Positions 10,151 through 22,774 of a DNA stretch of 64,000 bases are shown here, in pieces; position 1 is the stretch's first letter; every line of letters starts with the position of its first letter. Both the position numbers and the translations under genes were made by a program. The DNA is taken from positions 10,230,014 to 10,294,013 of the forward strand of contig OY743169.1 of NCBI GenBank assembly GCA_963555705.1, in the 5' to 3' direction. Under the pieces are notes generated by a model. The model saw only the letters and a list, made by a program, of their open reading frames with translations, ran no database searches and was not told the DNA's origin. Source of the stretch: Ligustrum vulgare (lineage: Eukaryota > Streptophyta > Magnoliopsida > Lamiales > Oleaceae).

Positions 10151-13100
10151 AGCTATCGGAAGGACGCTTGATAGCTATTGTGTAGAACTCAATCAATCAT
10201 CCGACATTATCCAACTTATAAACTCATTCATTGACCTTCTATTTCCGACCTTTCAAGGATCTATACTCATATCGAATCCACGATATAAATATCAATCATT
10301 CCAATGCTTAAACTAAAAATCAAAAAGATTGATCAAGAATAAAACCTTATAATCCAAAATATAGAAACGGGATATCAAGTCCAAAACATTGAGTACAAAA
10401 CCCAAAGTTGGCAGAATTTTTCTAAAGAAATTTACAAACGTAATCATTTCTAAACTCGACTGAAATTTCCTTTAAATATTGGAGAACTCAAACTTAAATC
10501 GTTTAATCCATACTTTTAAATCATGCATCAAGTACTTGGTAACACATAATCATTCTAGCTGAGGACTAACGTACTAACTTAAAGCATCACCATAAAGATC
10601 AGATATGATATTCTCAAACCTAAGAAATCTCACTAACTTCCCGATCTGAAGTTCAAGGTTCAACTTTCCTCGTTCTCACACAATTTCAATTCATGTCACA
10701 TTTTGAACAATACTCTGATTAAGTCTATCACCATTGAATAAGACTTATGTGAATCATACAGGATTTCTCATCAAGTTTAATTAACCCAAAGATACAATCC
10801 CATATAAGTAAAGTCACACAACTGACCTTATCGGGTTTTCCATTATTGTAGCCAAAATATTTACTCACACCTAAAGTACAACCGATAATAAGTAATCGAA
10901 ACTGCATCACCAAAATCTTAAATAAATCCATATATCTTATGACTCAAAATGAAGATTCTCAATCGTAGGTAATATTTCACCATAATTCAATAATCCATCA
11001 AAATAAGAGCAATTGTCTCAATATATTCACATAATTCATCACGGGATAACCATAACATCTATTAACCGTCTAGTCAGCATATCTTGTAGTAATCATGTAA
11101 CATGTCACTTGGCATCGTATCATATGACCTCAAATAATCATATCAATCTCTCTAAGATTACAATATAATAACCATCATATCTATCACGTGAACCTTATAC
11201 GTCAATTTGCTCACTAAGATTATATCTCTCAAACTAAATAAATCTTGGATTCTGCCATATGTCACTCTTACTGCACACTACTCCATAATAAGTCATCACT
11301 GTGAAGTCTAATTCCCATTTTCCACAAATTCTATCCACAAGGACAATTACATAAAATTTCATTTCTTATTTTCGAACCAAGATACCGTTAGTAACAATTT
11401 CCAAAATTTCGAGGTATGATTTTATCATAAACTTTCCTCCGTTCAAATGCATTACTTCTGCAATACTTGTACAAATCTAGGACCTGATAAAATTTCTTTC
11501 ATCAATTTCTTCCAACAATTTTTCTCTCAGGATCTTCTAGTATCATAAATGAAAACTTAATGTACACCAATGAATCATTCAAATTACGAGGAAACCCTGA
11601 TTTATTTCCATGACTGAGACTCATCTTTCTTTGAATTCCACTTAGAACCAAATATAGCATAACTTACTCATGAAAAGTCAACTTATTTTATAATATCAAT
11701 ACATCATCACCTTCAGTTCTCACCATAAGAGCAATCGCATCATTCCTTATAATTATCTCTTGTACCTTTTATATTCAAATGACCTTATGACAATCAACAT
11801 TATCTCACATAATTCCAAACATTCAATTACATGTCTCCAATTTCTCACTTTGAATAAATGGTTACTCCTTTAAGGCATCTCACCATAAAATATTTTCAAT
11901 GTCTCCCATTCATGATAACTGACTATTCTAAATAATCATATTACATGTAAATAAACAAATCTTTAACACATCATCTACCAAATCAACTTCCAAAATAAAT
12001 CAATAGTATTATCACATACCATCATAATTTATAATATTCTCCAATATAGTGATCATTTCCTACTAATAATCAATTCGTTTCCAAGAATAATTAAGATTCT
12101 TCCCAATAATGCCATAATATTTGTCTTCACACATCTTTCAAAATATAACTTGACATTTCCCAATGTATGCATCAAGTCATCACATAACTTCATTTATACC
12201 TTGACATCCCAGTAGTTGTATACATCATCTTGTTTTTGAATTTGTGAAACAAGAAGAGCATTTCAATATAACTATCTCCATTACAAAAATGATTATACTT
12301 TGAAGAAGCTAAAAATATCTCAAGAGTCATTATCCCTTTTTCATTTACTAAATCTTGCTTGTACTGTAAATGAACTTACAAGTCTAACCTCAATTCCCTT
12401 AGTGGGTTGTTTATCATACTGCTCTTAACTCAAAGTGATCAAATTCTAGGCAGAGTTTCCCTTATAGTTTGGACTTATCCAACCCGTAGGTAGACTTCAT
12501 AACCCACAATAACCAATAACTCCGCTTTTGACCACAACGATTTAAATATTGACAACAATTCCAACAAACTTCAATACCATCAAAAATATCCTAGAAATCA
12601 ATTCATAATTCCTCAACATAACAATTTCAAATAATAGTTTCCAACATCAAAATATCACTTCCTTCAATACATTAATTGCCTCAAATGACCACTCATTAGT
12701 CATACCTATAAATATATGCCACAAATCATAGTTCCAAACTTTCTTAATTACAAGACCAAACAATATTATAAATTTCTCTCAAAATAGAGGAATAATCCAC
12801 TTACTGAAACACAATATCAAGTCCTTAATTCCCAATAATTAAGAATCAAAACTTTAAATCTCTAATTTCATAATTCTTCTCATAAAAGTCTCAATAAAAT
12901 CATATTACATATATTCTCAATATCTCATCACAACTTCATAAAACTGACTTGCTAATTCTCGTTGATTTGCTGCAAATGTTGACAACAAGTGACTAATGAA
13001 TTATCGCAACAGTTGCTCTAAAATCACTAGCCATGGCCTCATAACGCGTGGCACAGTAGTCGATACTGTGGTCATATATCTTTACATGAGGTGTTAGTCT

Positions 13101-13575
13101 AAACGATAGATATTCCGAAAATATTGTCTAATCCTTTCTGTTGACTTCTCGTAAATAGTGCCATGTCTAAAATCAATTATGCAAAGTCCAGGTAGGGTTC
13201 ATCATTTCTAAGTTCGAGGACAAAAGTTATTATAAAATCATTCTTAAATCATATTATTCTCATTATATTCAACACTCGTTTTCTTTCTTTTCTTTTCTTT
13301 CTGATTCGGATACAATTCTCGTTATGCTCCGAAACTCATTTCTTTCTTTCTTATTCGGATACAATCTCTTTCTACTTCTCTTCATTCTTTCTCATAAATC
13401 ATTAAAATAAGTATCCGAAATACTGAAATAACGTTAAACATCATAAACTTCTTTACCTCGGAGTTGGTGGGACGAATGATGGCAGTTGCAATCTTCATCA
13501 ATAATAATTAAATAATGTAAAAATGTTTCTCTAAATTTCTTTTGAAAAATTGCCAGTCTACAGAAACGCAGACTA
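10151..13575 (-). other. Non-coding interior of the Tekay-type element
   Basis: About 3.4 kb lying where gag, protease, RT and RNase H should be. I see only short ORFs without retroelement motifs. It is AT-rich with many CATCA/TCACA words and a duplicated TTCGGATACAAT word near 13300-13360. It may be decayed coding DNA or replaced non-autonomous filler; I cannot tell which. Confidence 0.5.
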
Positions 13576-13587
13576 GCTCTGATACCA
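13576..13587 (-). other. Primer-binding site (tRNA-iMet type)
   Basis: On the minus strand this reads TGGTATCAGAGC, the classic complement of the plant initiator-Met tRNA 3' end. It lies a few bases inside the LTR and fixes the element's orientation as minus. Confidence 0.85.
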
Positions 13588-13591
13588 AGCA

Positions 13592-16179
13592 TTAGAGCCC
13601 CGAGTTTTAAATACCCGGTTCACCACGTCATCGTCTTATCTAACTTTTAAAATAATATTTTAGCGGAAGAAATAACTGAAATTCATTTTTGACAACATTA
13701 AATAAACTGTAATGGTCGATAAAATCTAAAAATTTTATGAAACAATTCAAAATAATAAATCGAGCCATTAATATTGTAAAACAGTTTGCAATATTATAAT
13801 TTCTCAAATAATTGAAATTCTCAAAATTATCCAATGTTTGGAAATACGGATCATTAAAATAAGATTTTCAACCATTTAACAACTATTGCCACAATCATCC
13901 ATCACTTGCCACCCTCTCCGAAATCTGCAAATATTGTTAAAAATAGACATGAGCATTTCATAGAAATACTCAGTAGACTCATCGCCAATTAATTAATCTA
14001 CAATATAATTGAACACGTAAATGCAGGCTGTTTAGAATCATAGGGTGTGGGTTGCTCTTCTCGTGTATAAAAGTACATGGCTTCTCTTTGAAAATCATAG
14101 GCTCTTTAAAATCATAGGGTGTGGGTTGCTCTTCTCGTGCATTAAACCACATGGCTTCTCTTTGAAAATCATAGGCTCTTTAAAATCATAGGATGTGGGT
14201 TGCTCTTTTTTCTCGTGCACATAAGGCACATAAGTTATGCATAACATCATCATTTATCTTACAAGATATTCTCTTCTTTCTTTCTCATGCATAAAAGCAC
14301 ATAAGTTATGACAAGCATAACAACATAAATATTTCATAAGAAATATATTCTCATTTCAACATTAATATTTTCTAAGAAATACATTATCGTCTCTTTTCAT
14401 AAAAATGACTTTCACATAAGTCACATAACATACACATTCACATGCAATCATAATTTAAATCAATTAATATGGGCGAGTTTACCTTAAACTTAACGAGTGT
14501 GGTTGAGCGGGAAACGACTTCAATCCTTTAAATTCTCCGTACGCTTCGTCTAGCCAATTAGAAGATTAAGTCGAATTAGTCTTTTGAAATTTATAGTTAA
14601 AATGATAAATTACAATTTGGGGATTGAAATTGATGATTTGAAAGTTGGGGGACTAAAATGAGTAATTTGAAAGTTGAGGGACTAAAATGAATACTTTGAA
14701 AGTTGATGGACTAAAATGAGAAATTTGAAAGTTGAGGGACTAAATTGAATACTTTGAAAGTTGATGGACTAAAATGAGTAGTTTGAAATTTGATGGACTA
14801 AAATAAATAATTTGAAAGTTGAGGGGCTAAAATGAATACTTCCAAAACTTTGAGTTGAAGCTCAAAATAGATAATAAGTTGTGGGGATCGAAATAATTGA
14901 TTTTAAAATGAAGGGACTGATTAAAACCATTTAAAAACTTAAGGACTAAAATTATAAGTTTTAAAACTAAAAGGCTGAAATAAGCATCTTTAAAAACCCG
15001 AGGGACTAAGCTGCAATTTATGAAAAATCAAAAGTATTAAAATCAAAAATCTTAACTCTCTTTCCCATTTTTTTTTCAGCAGAGAGGAGAGTGAGGGAAG
15101 GTGCGACTGGAAATCGCCGACTGTGCAACCATCTTCAGCCGGTGGTTTGGCCGGCGAAACGCCGCCGGCAGGTGGCGGCGAGTTGGGGACCACGAAGAGG
15201 TGCAGGTTCCTGGGAGTTTTGGTACAAGATTAGGTGCAAAATCGAGTCAAACGAGGCTCGAATTGCTGTATTTTTCGGAGGTAACACCGGCAGTTGGGTA
15301 GGCTATGGGTTAAGTCTCATTCTTGGTGTATCTCTTGTTTTTGGATGTGAATCGAAATTTGGGTTTTTGATTTTGGTTGGGTTTGGAGGGGATTTGGTTG
15401 AGGTTGTGCAGAGGAGGCGATGGTTGTGTGGTGGTGTTGAGGTGGAAATGTGGCGGTGTAGTGGTGAGGCAGAAAGCGGTGGTGGCTGCATTGGTGTTGG
15501 GCGATGGAGACGGAGGTGAGCTGGAGGTGGCTATGGTGACAGTTTGAGTGGTGAAGATGTTTGGTCGAGGTGATGGTGACTTCTTGCGGTGGTAGTACAC
15601 GAACGGGAAAGTGGTAGTGGCTGCTGGGGTGGTGACGGTGCTTGGGCTATGGCTATGGAGATGGAGGTGGCGGCTTAGCAGTGGACTGGTGGTGCGATGA
15701 GTTGCTACAATGGTTTGAGGCTTGCTGGGAAATGAGGATAGATATCGCGAGAGAGAGAGAGAGATGAAAAATGGAGTGGGATGGTGATGTAGAGTTAGGG
15801 TATGATATGAGATTGATGTGATAGGTGGAAGTTGGGTTCGATGTTAGTAGGTAGTATGGGATCTTGATAAGCAATACACGTAATTCGAGGAAAAATCGTA
15901 CGCGAATCCAACTGGGTTGAGAAAATGAATCTGATAAAATGGATTTGACGTAATTTGAAATTTAAAGCGATTTTGAAAGGAATAATTTAAATAAATAAAT
16001 AAAATAATAAAATTTTGAGAATTCGGAATTTAATTCAAAATCGAATGAACTCGATATTTCTCGACTTGGATAGACGAATGAGTCGCGATGTTAACTTAAA
16101 AATGGGTGAGATCGCAGCGGCACGCTTTTCCATAATTTAAAATAATTATTTAAATTCTTGAAAAATTTTGGTCGCTACA
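13592..16179 (-). repeat. Full-length 5' LTR (Tekay type, about 2.6 kb)
   Basis: On the minus strand it begins TGTAGCGACC at 16179 and ends near 13592, where the expected CTACA has decayed to CTCTAA. It holds a phrase-like repeat block at about 14625-14850 and a GC-rich CCGGCG patch near 15115-15190 followed by a G-rich stretch to 15700. The 142-codon plus-strand ORF at 15091-15519 lies in this LTR, antisense to the element, and is probably fortuitous. A GA microsatellite occurs near 15750-15762. Confidence 0.8.
14625..14850. repeat. Tandem phrase repeat, about 30-bp unit
   Basis: Seven or so copies of a unit like TTTGAAAGTTGAGGGACTAA with small changes. The related solo LTR has two to three copies at about 50265-50340. 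Confidence 0.8.
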
Positions 16180-17086
16180 AAATGTAAAAGCAAATTGTAA
16201 ATATATTATCGGTAAAATTATATAAAAAATTAAAGGTAAAGTTTTATTTTTCCTCAATATCTAATTATTTTTAAATTATATCATTTAAGTCCTATAATAT
16301 TATCTTTAATTAGTTAACTAAATTCATTTTAGTCATAGATAATTAATTTTTGTTCTGGTTTTTTCTCATCAAATTAAAACGAATAACAACTATATGAATA
16401 TTTAAGGCAAATCCAATTAAGTTGGGTTAATTTTAAAAACTTAAGATTTCTTCACTTTATTCATCTTTTTCACATTATTTTTATTTATTTACTGATTCTG
16501 TTTATTTTTCTATTTTTCATTATAAATTTAAATGACTAAAATGTATTACAAATTTTAACAATTGGTTCATATAATTTTTATTAAACAATTGATCAATCAG
16601 TAATTTTTATTAAAATAATAATGTAACAAAATGAATAAAGAAATTGTCAGAAGAAAGAAGAATCAATTAATGTAACAATATTTATTAAAATTAACGATTT
16701 TTTTTAGAAAAACACTTGAAATTAATAATTAATACTTAAAAAATCAAATTATACTAAAAAAATCTATCCTACACCTCTTTTTGGGAAGAATATTATGAAG
16801 AACAATATATGAAAAAAAAAGAGTCGATCTTATGGAGAATATGTTAGTTGAGTTTTGCACCTGTATTGTATGCGCATAATTTTGTAGTTCAAAAATTTTT
16901 TAAAAAAAGAAAATTTCATTTATTGAACGTTAATGGTAATTTATTTCTATTTTGAATATTCGTTGACAGTTTGTATCATTAATCAAAACAAATTATGTGT
17001 TCAATTTTTTTTCCTATTTTGTAATGATATTTACAGTAAAATCATTTCATATTGTTCTTCCGTGCAATGCAAGGGTGCGATACTAG

Positions 17087-18340
17087 TTATATTTTAAAAT
17101 AGTTTAGCATATTATGTTTCTATTTCATGTTGATTTTATAGTTATTCAATATTATTATTTGACGAGGTATTTTATTTATTTGTTGTTCTTATTTTATTTT
17201 AATATATTATAAACCATATGTATAGCTATCAATATTATAATTACGTTTTGACTATTATCATTTATTATCTTTAATATTACAAATCATATTTTATGAATTA
17301 TTTATCCTATATATTATTGTGTGATTGGAGTTTTTCAATGGAGGAAGAAAAAAAAAATTAAAATTTGAGAAGCAAATGTCGATAATTTATTAATTCACTA
17401 TATAAATTGTCTTTTATCTATACTATATTTTAAAGTGCAAAAGTCTTGCTCTAGAAGTTGCCGCCATTTACTGTTCATTCACCAATTTTTTTTTTAATTA
17501 AAATGGGATGTCCTGACAACCCAATTCAAAATTTTTTGAAAACATGCGGCTGTCGTGACAGTCGCATGTCTATTTTTTTTTTTTTAGTAATTTTTTTTTC
17601 GCTTTTTATTTAAGATGTTAATATTTATGAATTATTTATCTTATGTGTTGTTATTTGATTGGTATTTTTGAATGAAAATTGGAAAAGAAAAAAATTAAAA
17701 TACTAGAAGCAAATAATGAGATAAATTATTTAAAAAATACGTGATTTTCAAGTAAGAAAATGAACAAAAAATTATGTTCATAAACAATAAAATAGAGTTA
17801 TTGAACATATCTTTATTTTTTTTCCTTTTAGAAAAGAAAAGTTATATTTTAAAATAGTTTAGCATATTATGTCTCTATTTCATGTTGATTTTATAGTTAT
17901 TCAATATTATTATTTGACGAGGTATTTTGTTTATTTGTTTTTCTTATTATAATATATTATAAACCATATGTGTAGCTATTAATATTATAATTATGTTTTG
18001 ACTATTATCATTTATTATCTTCAATATTACAAATCATATTTTATGAATTATTTATCCTATATATTATTATGTGATTGGACATTTCCAATGGGGAAAAAAA
18101 AATTCAAATTTGAGAAGCAAATGACAATAATTTATCTCTTATAGTTTGAAAAATAATGAGACTTATTATTTCAAAAATACTTGATTTGCATGTTCGAAAA
18201 TAAACAAAAAATTTTATTTGTACATGATAAAATAGAGTTACTAAATAGATTTTTATTTTGTTCTTATAGCAAAGAAAAGTGATATTTTAAAGTAATTTAG
18301 CATATTATGTCTCTATTTCACAATTGATTTCCAAGCAAAA
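17087..18340. repeat. Duplicated Helitron-family DNA
   Basis: Segments repeat in direct orientation. AGCATATTATGT(C/T)TCTATTTCA occurs at about 17106, 17861 and 18299, and TGATTGG...CAATGG words at about 17322, 17660 and 18072. The family B Helitron start TCTATACTATATTTTAAAGT lies at 17416 with about 420 bp matching 6607-7030. The block looks like partial Helitron copies inserted into or duplicated beside one another. No coding. Confidence 0.55.
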
Positions 18341-18410
18341 GCAAAGGTGTCAGCAGCCGACTATTACCATTTTTAAAATTAATTATTTTTTTATTTCATT
18401 TTTCTTCTTG

Positions 18411-18553
18411 TGTTTGGCAAACATATTTAAAAACACAATTTTTAAAATCACTTTTTAACCACACACATTTTTTCTCTTCACTTTTCAACCACACATTTTA
18501 CCTAGAAAATATAAAAAAAAAACATGTTTTTAAATATAAAACTTTTAACAAAC
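18411..18553. mobile_element. MITE of the 160-bp Tourist-like family
   Basis: Ends TGTTTGGCAAAC and TTTTAACAAAC are imperfect inverted repeats. The interior carries ACCACACACATTTTTTCTCT and TACCTAGAAAATATAAAAAA as in the MULE-nested copy. No clear TAA duplication. Confidence 0.6.
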
Positions 18554-18631
18554 TTTTGTGTCTTACTACGTATATTTTGTAATTTTATCTTTTGTAACGT
18601 GCCATTCTTATCTTTTATTTTATCATAATAA

Positions 18632-20083
18632 TCCATACTATATATAATAACGGGAAAGTTCCCCCTCAAAGCTCCTCTTTTAATTTTTTGTTTTTTATTA
18701 TTTTTTTTTAAAAAAACCATTACACAGCGTATGGAAAAATGGAAAGCAATTAATATTGTTTGTCGGCCGTTGAACTGACACCATTTTGATTTTTTTTTTT
18801 TTTTTGGGGCCTTATAATCTTTTGTTTCGCCTTTTGGCAAACGTATTTTTACATGTTTTTAAACAATTCTTCAAATCACTTTTTAATTACATATATTTTC
18901 TATCTCCATTTTTTCAACCACATATTTTCATTCTTATCTTTTATTTTGTCATAATAATATACATACAAGTATTAAATTTCGATTACATATTCTACAAAAA
19001 ACTTACAAATCACATTGTTTGAAATAGTAAATTATTCAGAACGTAAGGTTAAAAGTATTTGTAAAATTTTTTTTAGTTTGTGTGTAGATTTTTTTACTGG
19101 TAAACTGCGGTAGAAAATGAGTTTTGAAAAAAAGTAGTGTTTCAATAAATGTAAATAAAATGTGTGATTAAAAATAAAATAGAAAATGTGTGTTGTTAAA
19201 AAATAATTTGAGAAATTATGTTATTTATAAATTGATTTATAAATTGTAATTATTACATTAAAAAACAGAATCTTATATTTATCTAGTTTATGCAATGTCT
19301 ATTTCATCTTGATATTCATTATTCAAAATATCATTTACCAAACATTCTACAAATAATTAGGTTTGAAATAGTAATTTTTTTCCAGAATGTAAGGTTAAAG
19401 TAGAATTTTATTTAGTTTATTTATAAATTATTTTATTGATAAACTGTAGAAGAAAATGAGTTTTGAAGAAAAAATGATGTTTTGAACAAGTTAGAGAGTG
19501 TGGTTAAAAAGTGGGGAGAAAATGTGTGTGATTAAAAAGTAATTTGAGAAATTATATTATTTATAAATTGTAATGATTTTATTAAAAAATAGAAGCTTAT
19601 ATTTATCTAATTTAATTAATTTTTATTTCATCTTGATATTCGTTATTCAAAATATCAGTTGTTTAAATAAATTATTTTCTGCTCATTTTAGTTTGTGTGT
19701 AGATTATTTTATTGGTAAAATGTTGCAGAAAATGAATTTTGAAAAAAAAAAAAAGTAAAGTTTTGAATAAGTGTAGAGAAAATGTGTGATTACAAAGTAA
19801 AGAGAAAACACGTGTGGTTAAAATGTAATTTGAGAAATTATGTTATTTATAAATTGTAATGATTGTATTAAAAAACAAAAGTTTATATTTATCTAATTTA
19901 TGCAATGTCTATTTCATTTTGATATTCATTATTTATTAAACTTTAATAGGTATTCTTATATAATATTATTTTTCATGCATTTTGAATTTGTGTTAATTAT
20001 GTATAAACATTAAAGTTTTATAAATACTTATCAAAATTGAAGTTTTTGAATAACTTCCGTGCATCGCACGGGGGAAATACTAG
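18632..20083 (+). mobile_element. Non-autonomous Helitron, both ends present
   Basis: 5' end TCCATACTATATATAATAAC preceded by A. 3' end with a 6-bp stem hairpin, CCGTGC ATC GCACGG at 20057-20071, then GGGAAATA and CTAG at 20080-20083 followed by T. TC...CTAG ends, the subterminal hairpin and an A^T target are all as expected for Helitrons. The 1452-bp interior has no Rep/helicase ORF. It contains three diverged tandem units (anchors AGTTTG/AGTTTA at 19075, 19413 and 19690) and a MITE-like fragment near 18835-18930. Confidence 0.78.
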
Positions 20084-20769
20084 TTATAGATGAAAGATGA
20101 TTGGGGCCCAACAATAAAAAAGCAAAGATACTTTATAAGTTATAAAAAATAATATTTTTTTATTCAATTTCAAAAGATGGGATGTGCAACTTCCAAAACC
20201 TTTTTTATAAATTTTCTACGAAAGATATTTTATAAAATTATACTTGTTATGAACCACCTCAAGCAATTAAAAAAAATCCCTTTTATAAGATTTCAAGATA
20301 CATTAGATAAGTGAATTAAAAAAATTACCAAGAACTTGAAAGAAACTAGAAAGTAGTAGAAAGTTGATTTCAATGATTTGTGTGTTGATTTTTGTAGAAG
20401 ATAAGAGAATGATGAAGCAATGAGAACTTTGAACTTTGAACTTTGAAGAGTAAAGATTAAAAATTAAATCTAGCATTAAGTTTGGGATAATTGGAAAATG
20501 GGCTACGGACACAAGTTTGATTGTTTAAAAGATGGTCCAGTAATATAAAATACTTTTGTTTAATATATATATAACATACTATATTTTTCATTTTTAATGT
20601 TAAAAAATTATGGTGCCCTATTCGTCGCACATCTCGCACGACTCAGGGCCATCCCTGAACATCACGTTTTTAGTAATTGAAATAAAGTTTTACTGTATTT
20701 CCTATAATTTCCTGTCTAATTAAAGAACACGGGTGTAAATCATGTCACATAGTGATATTTTCATTTTCT
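20084..20769. other. AT-rich DNA, no gene seen
   Basis: No coding pattern. A short TTTGAACTTTGAACTTTGAA repeat occurs near 20430. Nothing else recognised. Confidence 0.5.
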
Positions 20770-20924
20770 TAGATTATGGTTGGAACTAGAACTAGGTATA
20801 CATTATGACAGGAGTTTAATTATATCCTAGATTATGGTTGGGACTAGAACTAGGTATACATTATGACACGAGTTTAATTATGATTAGGACTAGAACTAGG
20901 TATACATTATGACACGAGTTTAAC
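20770..20924. repeat. Tandem repeat, three units of about 50-60 bp
   Basis: Units start near 20770, 20829 and 20880 and share GACTAGAACTAGGTATACAT and ATGACACGAGTTTAA. The third copy lacks part of the start. Confidence 0.85.
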
Positions 20925-21506
20925 CTCAATGTAAAACTTGAAATAATTTTACGCGTACGCAAAAATAAACGTGATTTGCGTCATTGAACACGAAAACAAA
21001 AGCAATTAAAAGTTTGGTCTCAAGTACCATCAAATTTGAATTTGACATCACTACATTATGTTTGAAGAAGGGTTAGCAACCAGCTCATGATTCATGAAAA
21101 GCTCAATATAGGGGCTACTTCTGTTCTTGTCGGAAAGTCCTTTTAAGATTTAATGCGATAGGAAAGCCCACCACAAAATCCAGTTAAGACCAGGCCTTTC
21201 TGCAACAAGCCCGGCCCGATTGACAGCACGGGTAAGCAAGAATCCATAATGCTTCATGTGAAATAGTATCACAACTCTAAAACAATGAGCGGAATGGTAG
21301 TGAATGGAAGACACCTCCCCTCTAGTTGTGATTCTATTTTACAAATAAGAAGAGAAAATTATATAAAATGTCCATTTTGACATTATTATTTGTAAAAATG
21401 TCTCAATTTTTAGTAATGTCTATTTTTTTAAATTTTGGACTTAAATGTCCTTACTACAAAATTAAAATTCCACATTTAGGACAAATTTTTTTATTATAAT
21501 ATTTTA
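20925..21506. other. No gene seen
   Basis: Mixed-composition sequence, slightly less AT-rich near 21170-21240. No frames, RNA genes or repeats recognised. Confidence 0.45.
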
Positions 21507-21903
21507 TTGAGCTTGACCTATGAAAACTTGACACCTAGTCTATCTACATCACTATCTCACTACTCTTCTTCTCACTTAAAAGTGCCAACCTCAAATTCAC
21601 TATTCAGACTGTTTGCAGGTTCATTCTCTTCGACCAGGCAATTCAAGGTTCATTTTACTTTTTTTTTGTTTGTTGCATTTATTTTTTTTTCAATTACCTC
21701 ATCTGCTACTTTGTTATGTGTTTAATTTTGTTGTCTTGTTATTTGTGTACAGTGGGTTACCAAACGAAAATAGGTTACGGCCCTTTCTTTGGAACACATG
21801 TCCGTGCAATAGAAGAAGAATTCTCGAGAAGATCGATTCTTATGTGAGCATACTCCATCATAGTGCAGCAGAATGTGACGCTGATGAGTTAATGTACATT
21901 TAA
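21507..21903 (+). pseudogene. Possible two-exon gene fragment, unrecognised
   Basis: Two exon-like pieces are separated by a T-rich, intron-like stretch. AATTCAAG at 21640-21647 is followed by GT, and TTGTGTACAG ends at 21752. Read across this junction, the frame that enters with SLRPGNS stays open through GLPNENRLRPFLWNT and RRRILEKIDSYVSILHHSAA to a stop at 21901-21903. Another frame of the second piece reads GYQTKIGYGPFFGTHVRAIE, followed by a GTGAGC donor-like site at 21845. Two competing frames and no recognised domain make this weak. The first piece (PTSNSLFRLFAGSFSSTRQF) is Ser/Arg-rich like an organelle presequence, which may be chance. Confidence 0.3.
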
Positions 21904-22774
21904 ATTCCTTAAAAGTTCTATTTTTGTGGCACATTATAGATTATTGTGAGAGGCCGTTGTAGATTATTGCTTTTACTCATTTGAACATTAGGAAAACAAC
22001 CATAGATGGCATCATTTTGATATTTATTTGCCACACTTCTTCTTTATGAAGGTCTCGAGATTATTTCGAAACCATATATTTCATTTGTTCCATTCCTTTT
22101 TTAATTGGAAGTGCATGTGTATATTGTTTGTTACACATGGTTTAGAGCTTAGTATAAAAACTAGATTTTTTTATAATTTATATGAAAATTGGGATGTCCC
22201 TGTTTGAGTGTTTAAGATTGCTTGATGATTTCATTTTTAATTATGATGCACAAGACTCATTGTGCATTCTTTTTTTTTTTTTTTTTTTATCGTAAATTGT
22301 GCATTTTTCTTTCATTATATTTGTATTGAAGTGATAATGCTCCACTTGCTCTCGCTCTCTTTCTCTTTCATTTTTATATTGATATGTCTCGTCATTTGTT
22401 TTTAGTTTTCATATTCTTATCTAATAAGTTGGATATTTTTTAGCCTAGAAGTATGGCATTTATGAATAAGTTTTTTTTTTTAATTTTGTACCGACTGGTT
22501 CCATTATTAATAGTGCCGCGTAATCATTTTTTCAAAAGTGAAATAATAAGAAGTTGTTTGTGACTGTTGTACTATTAGTAATGAGCTGTGTTGGATATTT
22601 CATTCTATTACCAAGTTTTGATAGGAGATTGATATTAAAAAACTAATCAGCTTTGTCTCAGGGTCTGTTTGTTATTGTTTTTTGATTATTTTCTGTGTTA
22701 ATAGGGAATAAATCAACTACATACGTGAATACATTTTTCCTTCATCAATTGCCCTTATTTCATCTATAATTAGG
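21904..22774. other. AT-rich DNA, no gene seen
   Basis: Contains a poly-T run at about 22270-22289. Intron-like composition; it could be intronic if the flanking exon-like pieces belong together. No other feature. Confidence 0.4.

Larger units (their letters stand above)
8975..16179 (-). mobile_element. Tekay-type Ty3/Gypsy LTR retrotransposon, defective
   Basis: Left end TGTAGCGTCCCGAG, right end GGTCGCTACA, flanked by a 5-bp duplication AAATG at 8970-8974 and 16180-16184. Transcription would be on the minus strand: the PBS lies next to the right LTR and the surviving integrase reads leftward. The right (5') LTR is about 2.6 kb; the left (3') LTR keeps only about 450 bp of its U5 side. The interior is only about 4.1 kb, and apart from the integrase end no gag, protease, RT or RNase H is recognisable. 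The VFHVSLLRKYV-like integrase tail and long LTRs suggest the Tekay/Del chromovirus lineage. It is dead or depended on other elements. Confidence 0.82.
8665..17086 (+). mobile_element. Helitron family A, split by an LTR retrotransposon
   Basis: The Helitron occupies about 8665-8974 and 16185-17086, roughly 1.2 kb once the insertion is removed. Its 3' end has a decayed hairpin, CCGTGC AAT GCAAGG, then GTGCGATA and CTAG at 17083-17086, followed by T: the CTAG-T arrangement of Helitron 3' ends. The matching minus-strand copy at 41093-42323 confirms the interior on both sides of the retrotransposon. The 5' boundary is uncertain. No Rep/helicase reading frame is visible, so it is non-autonomous. 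Confidence 0.6.

Noticed and set aside
15091..15519. 142-codon plus-strand ORF, Gly/Arg-rich, and opposing ORFs
   Set aside because: It lies inside the Tekay-type LTR, antisense to the element, in a GC-biased G-rich stretch that is open in several frames; composition explains it.
21200..21260. tRNA gene in a GC-rich patch
   Set aside because: No cloverleaf arms or proper A/B boxes could be placed.
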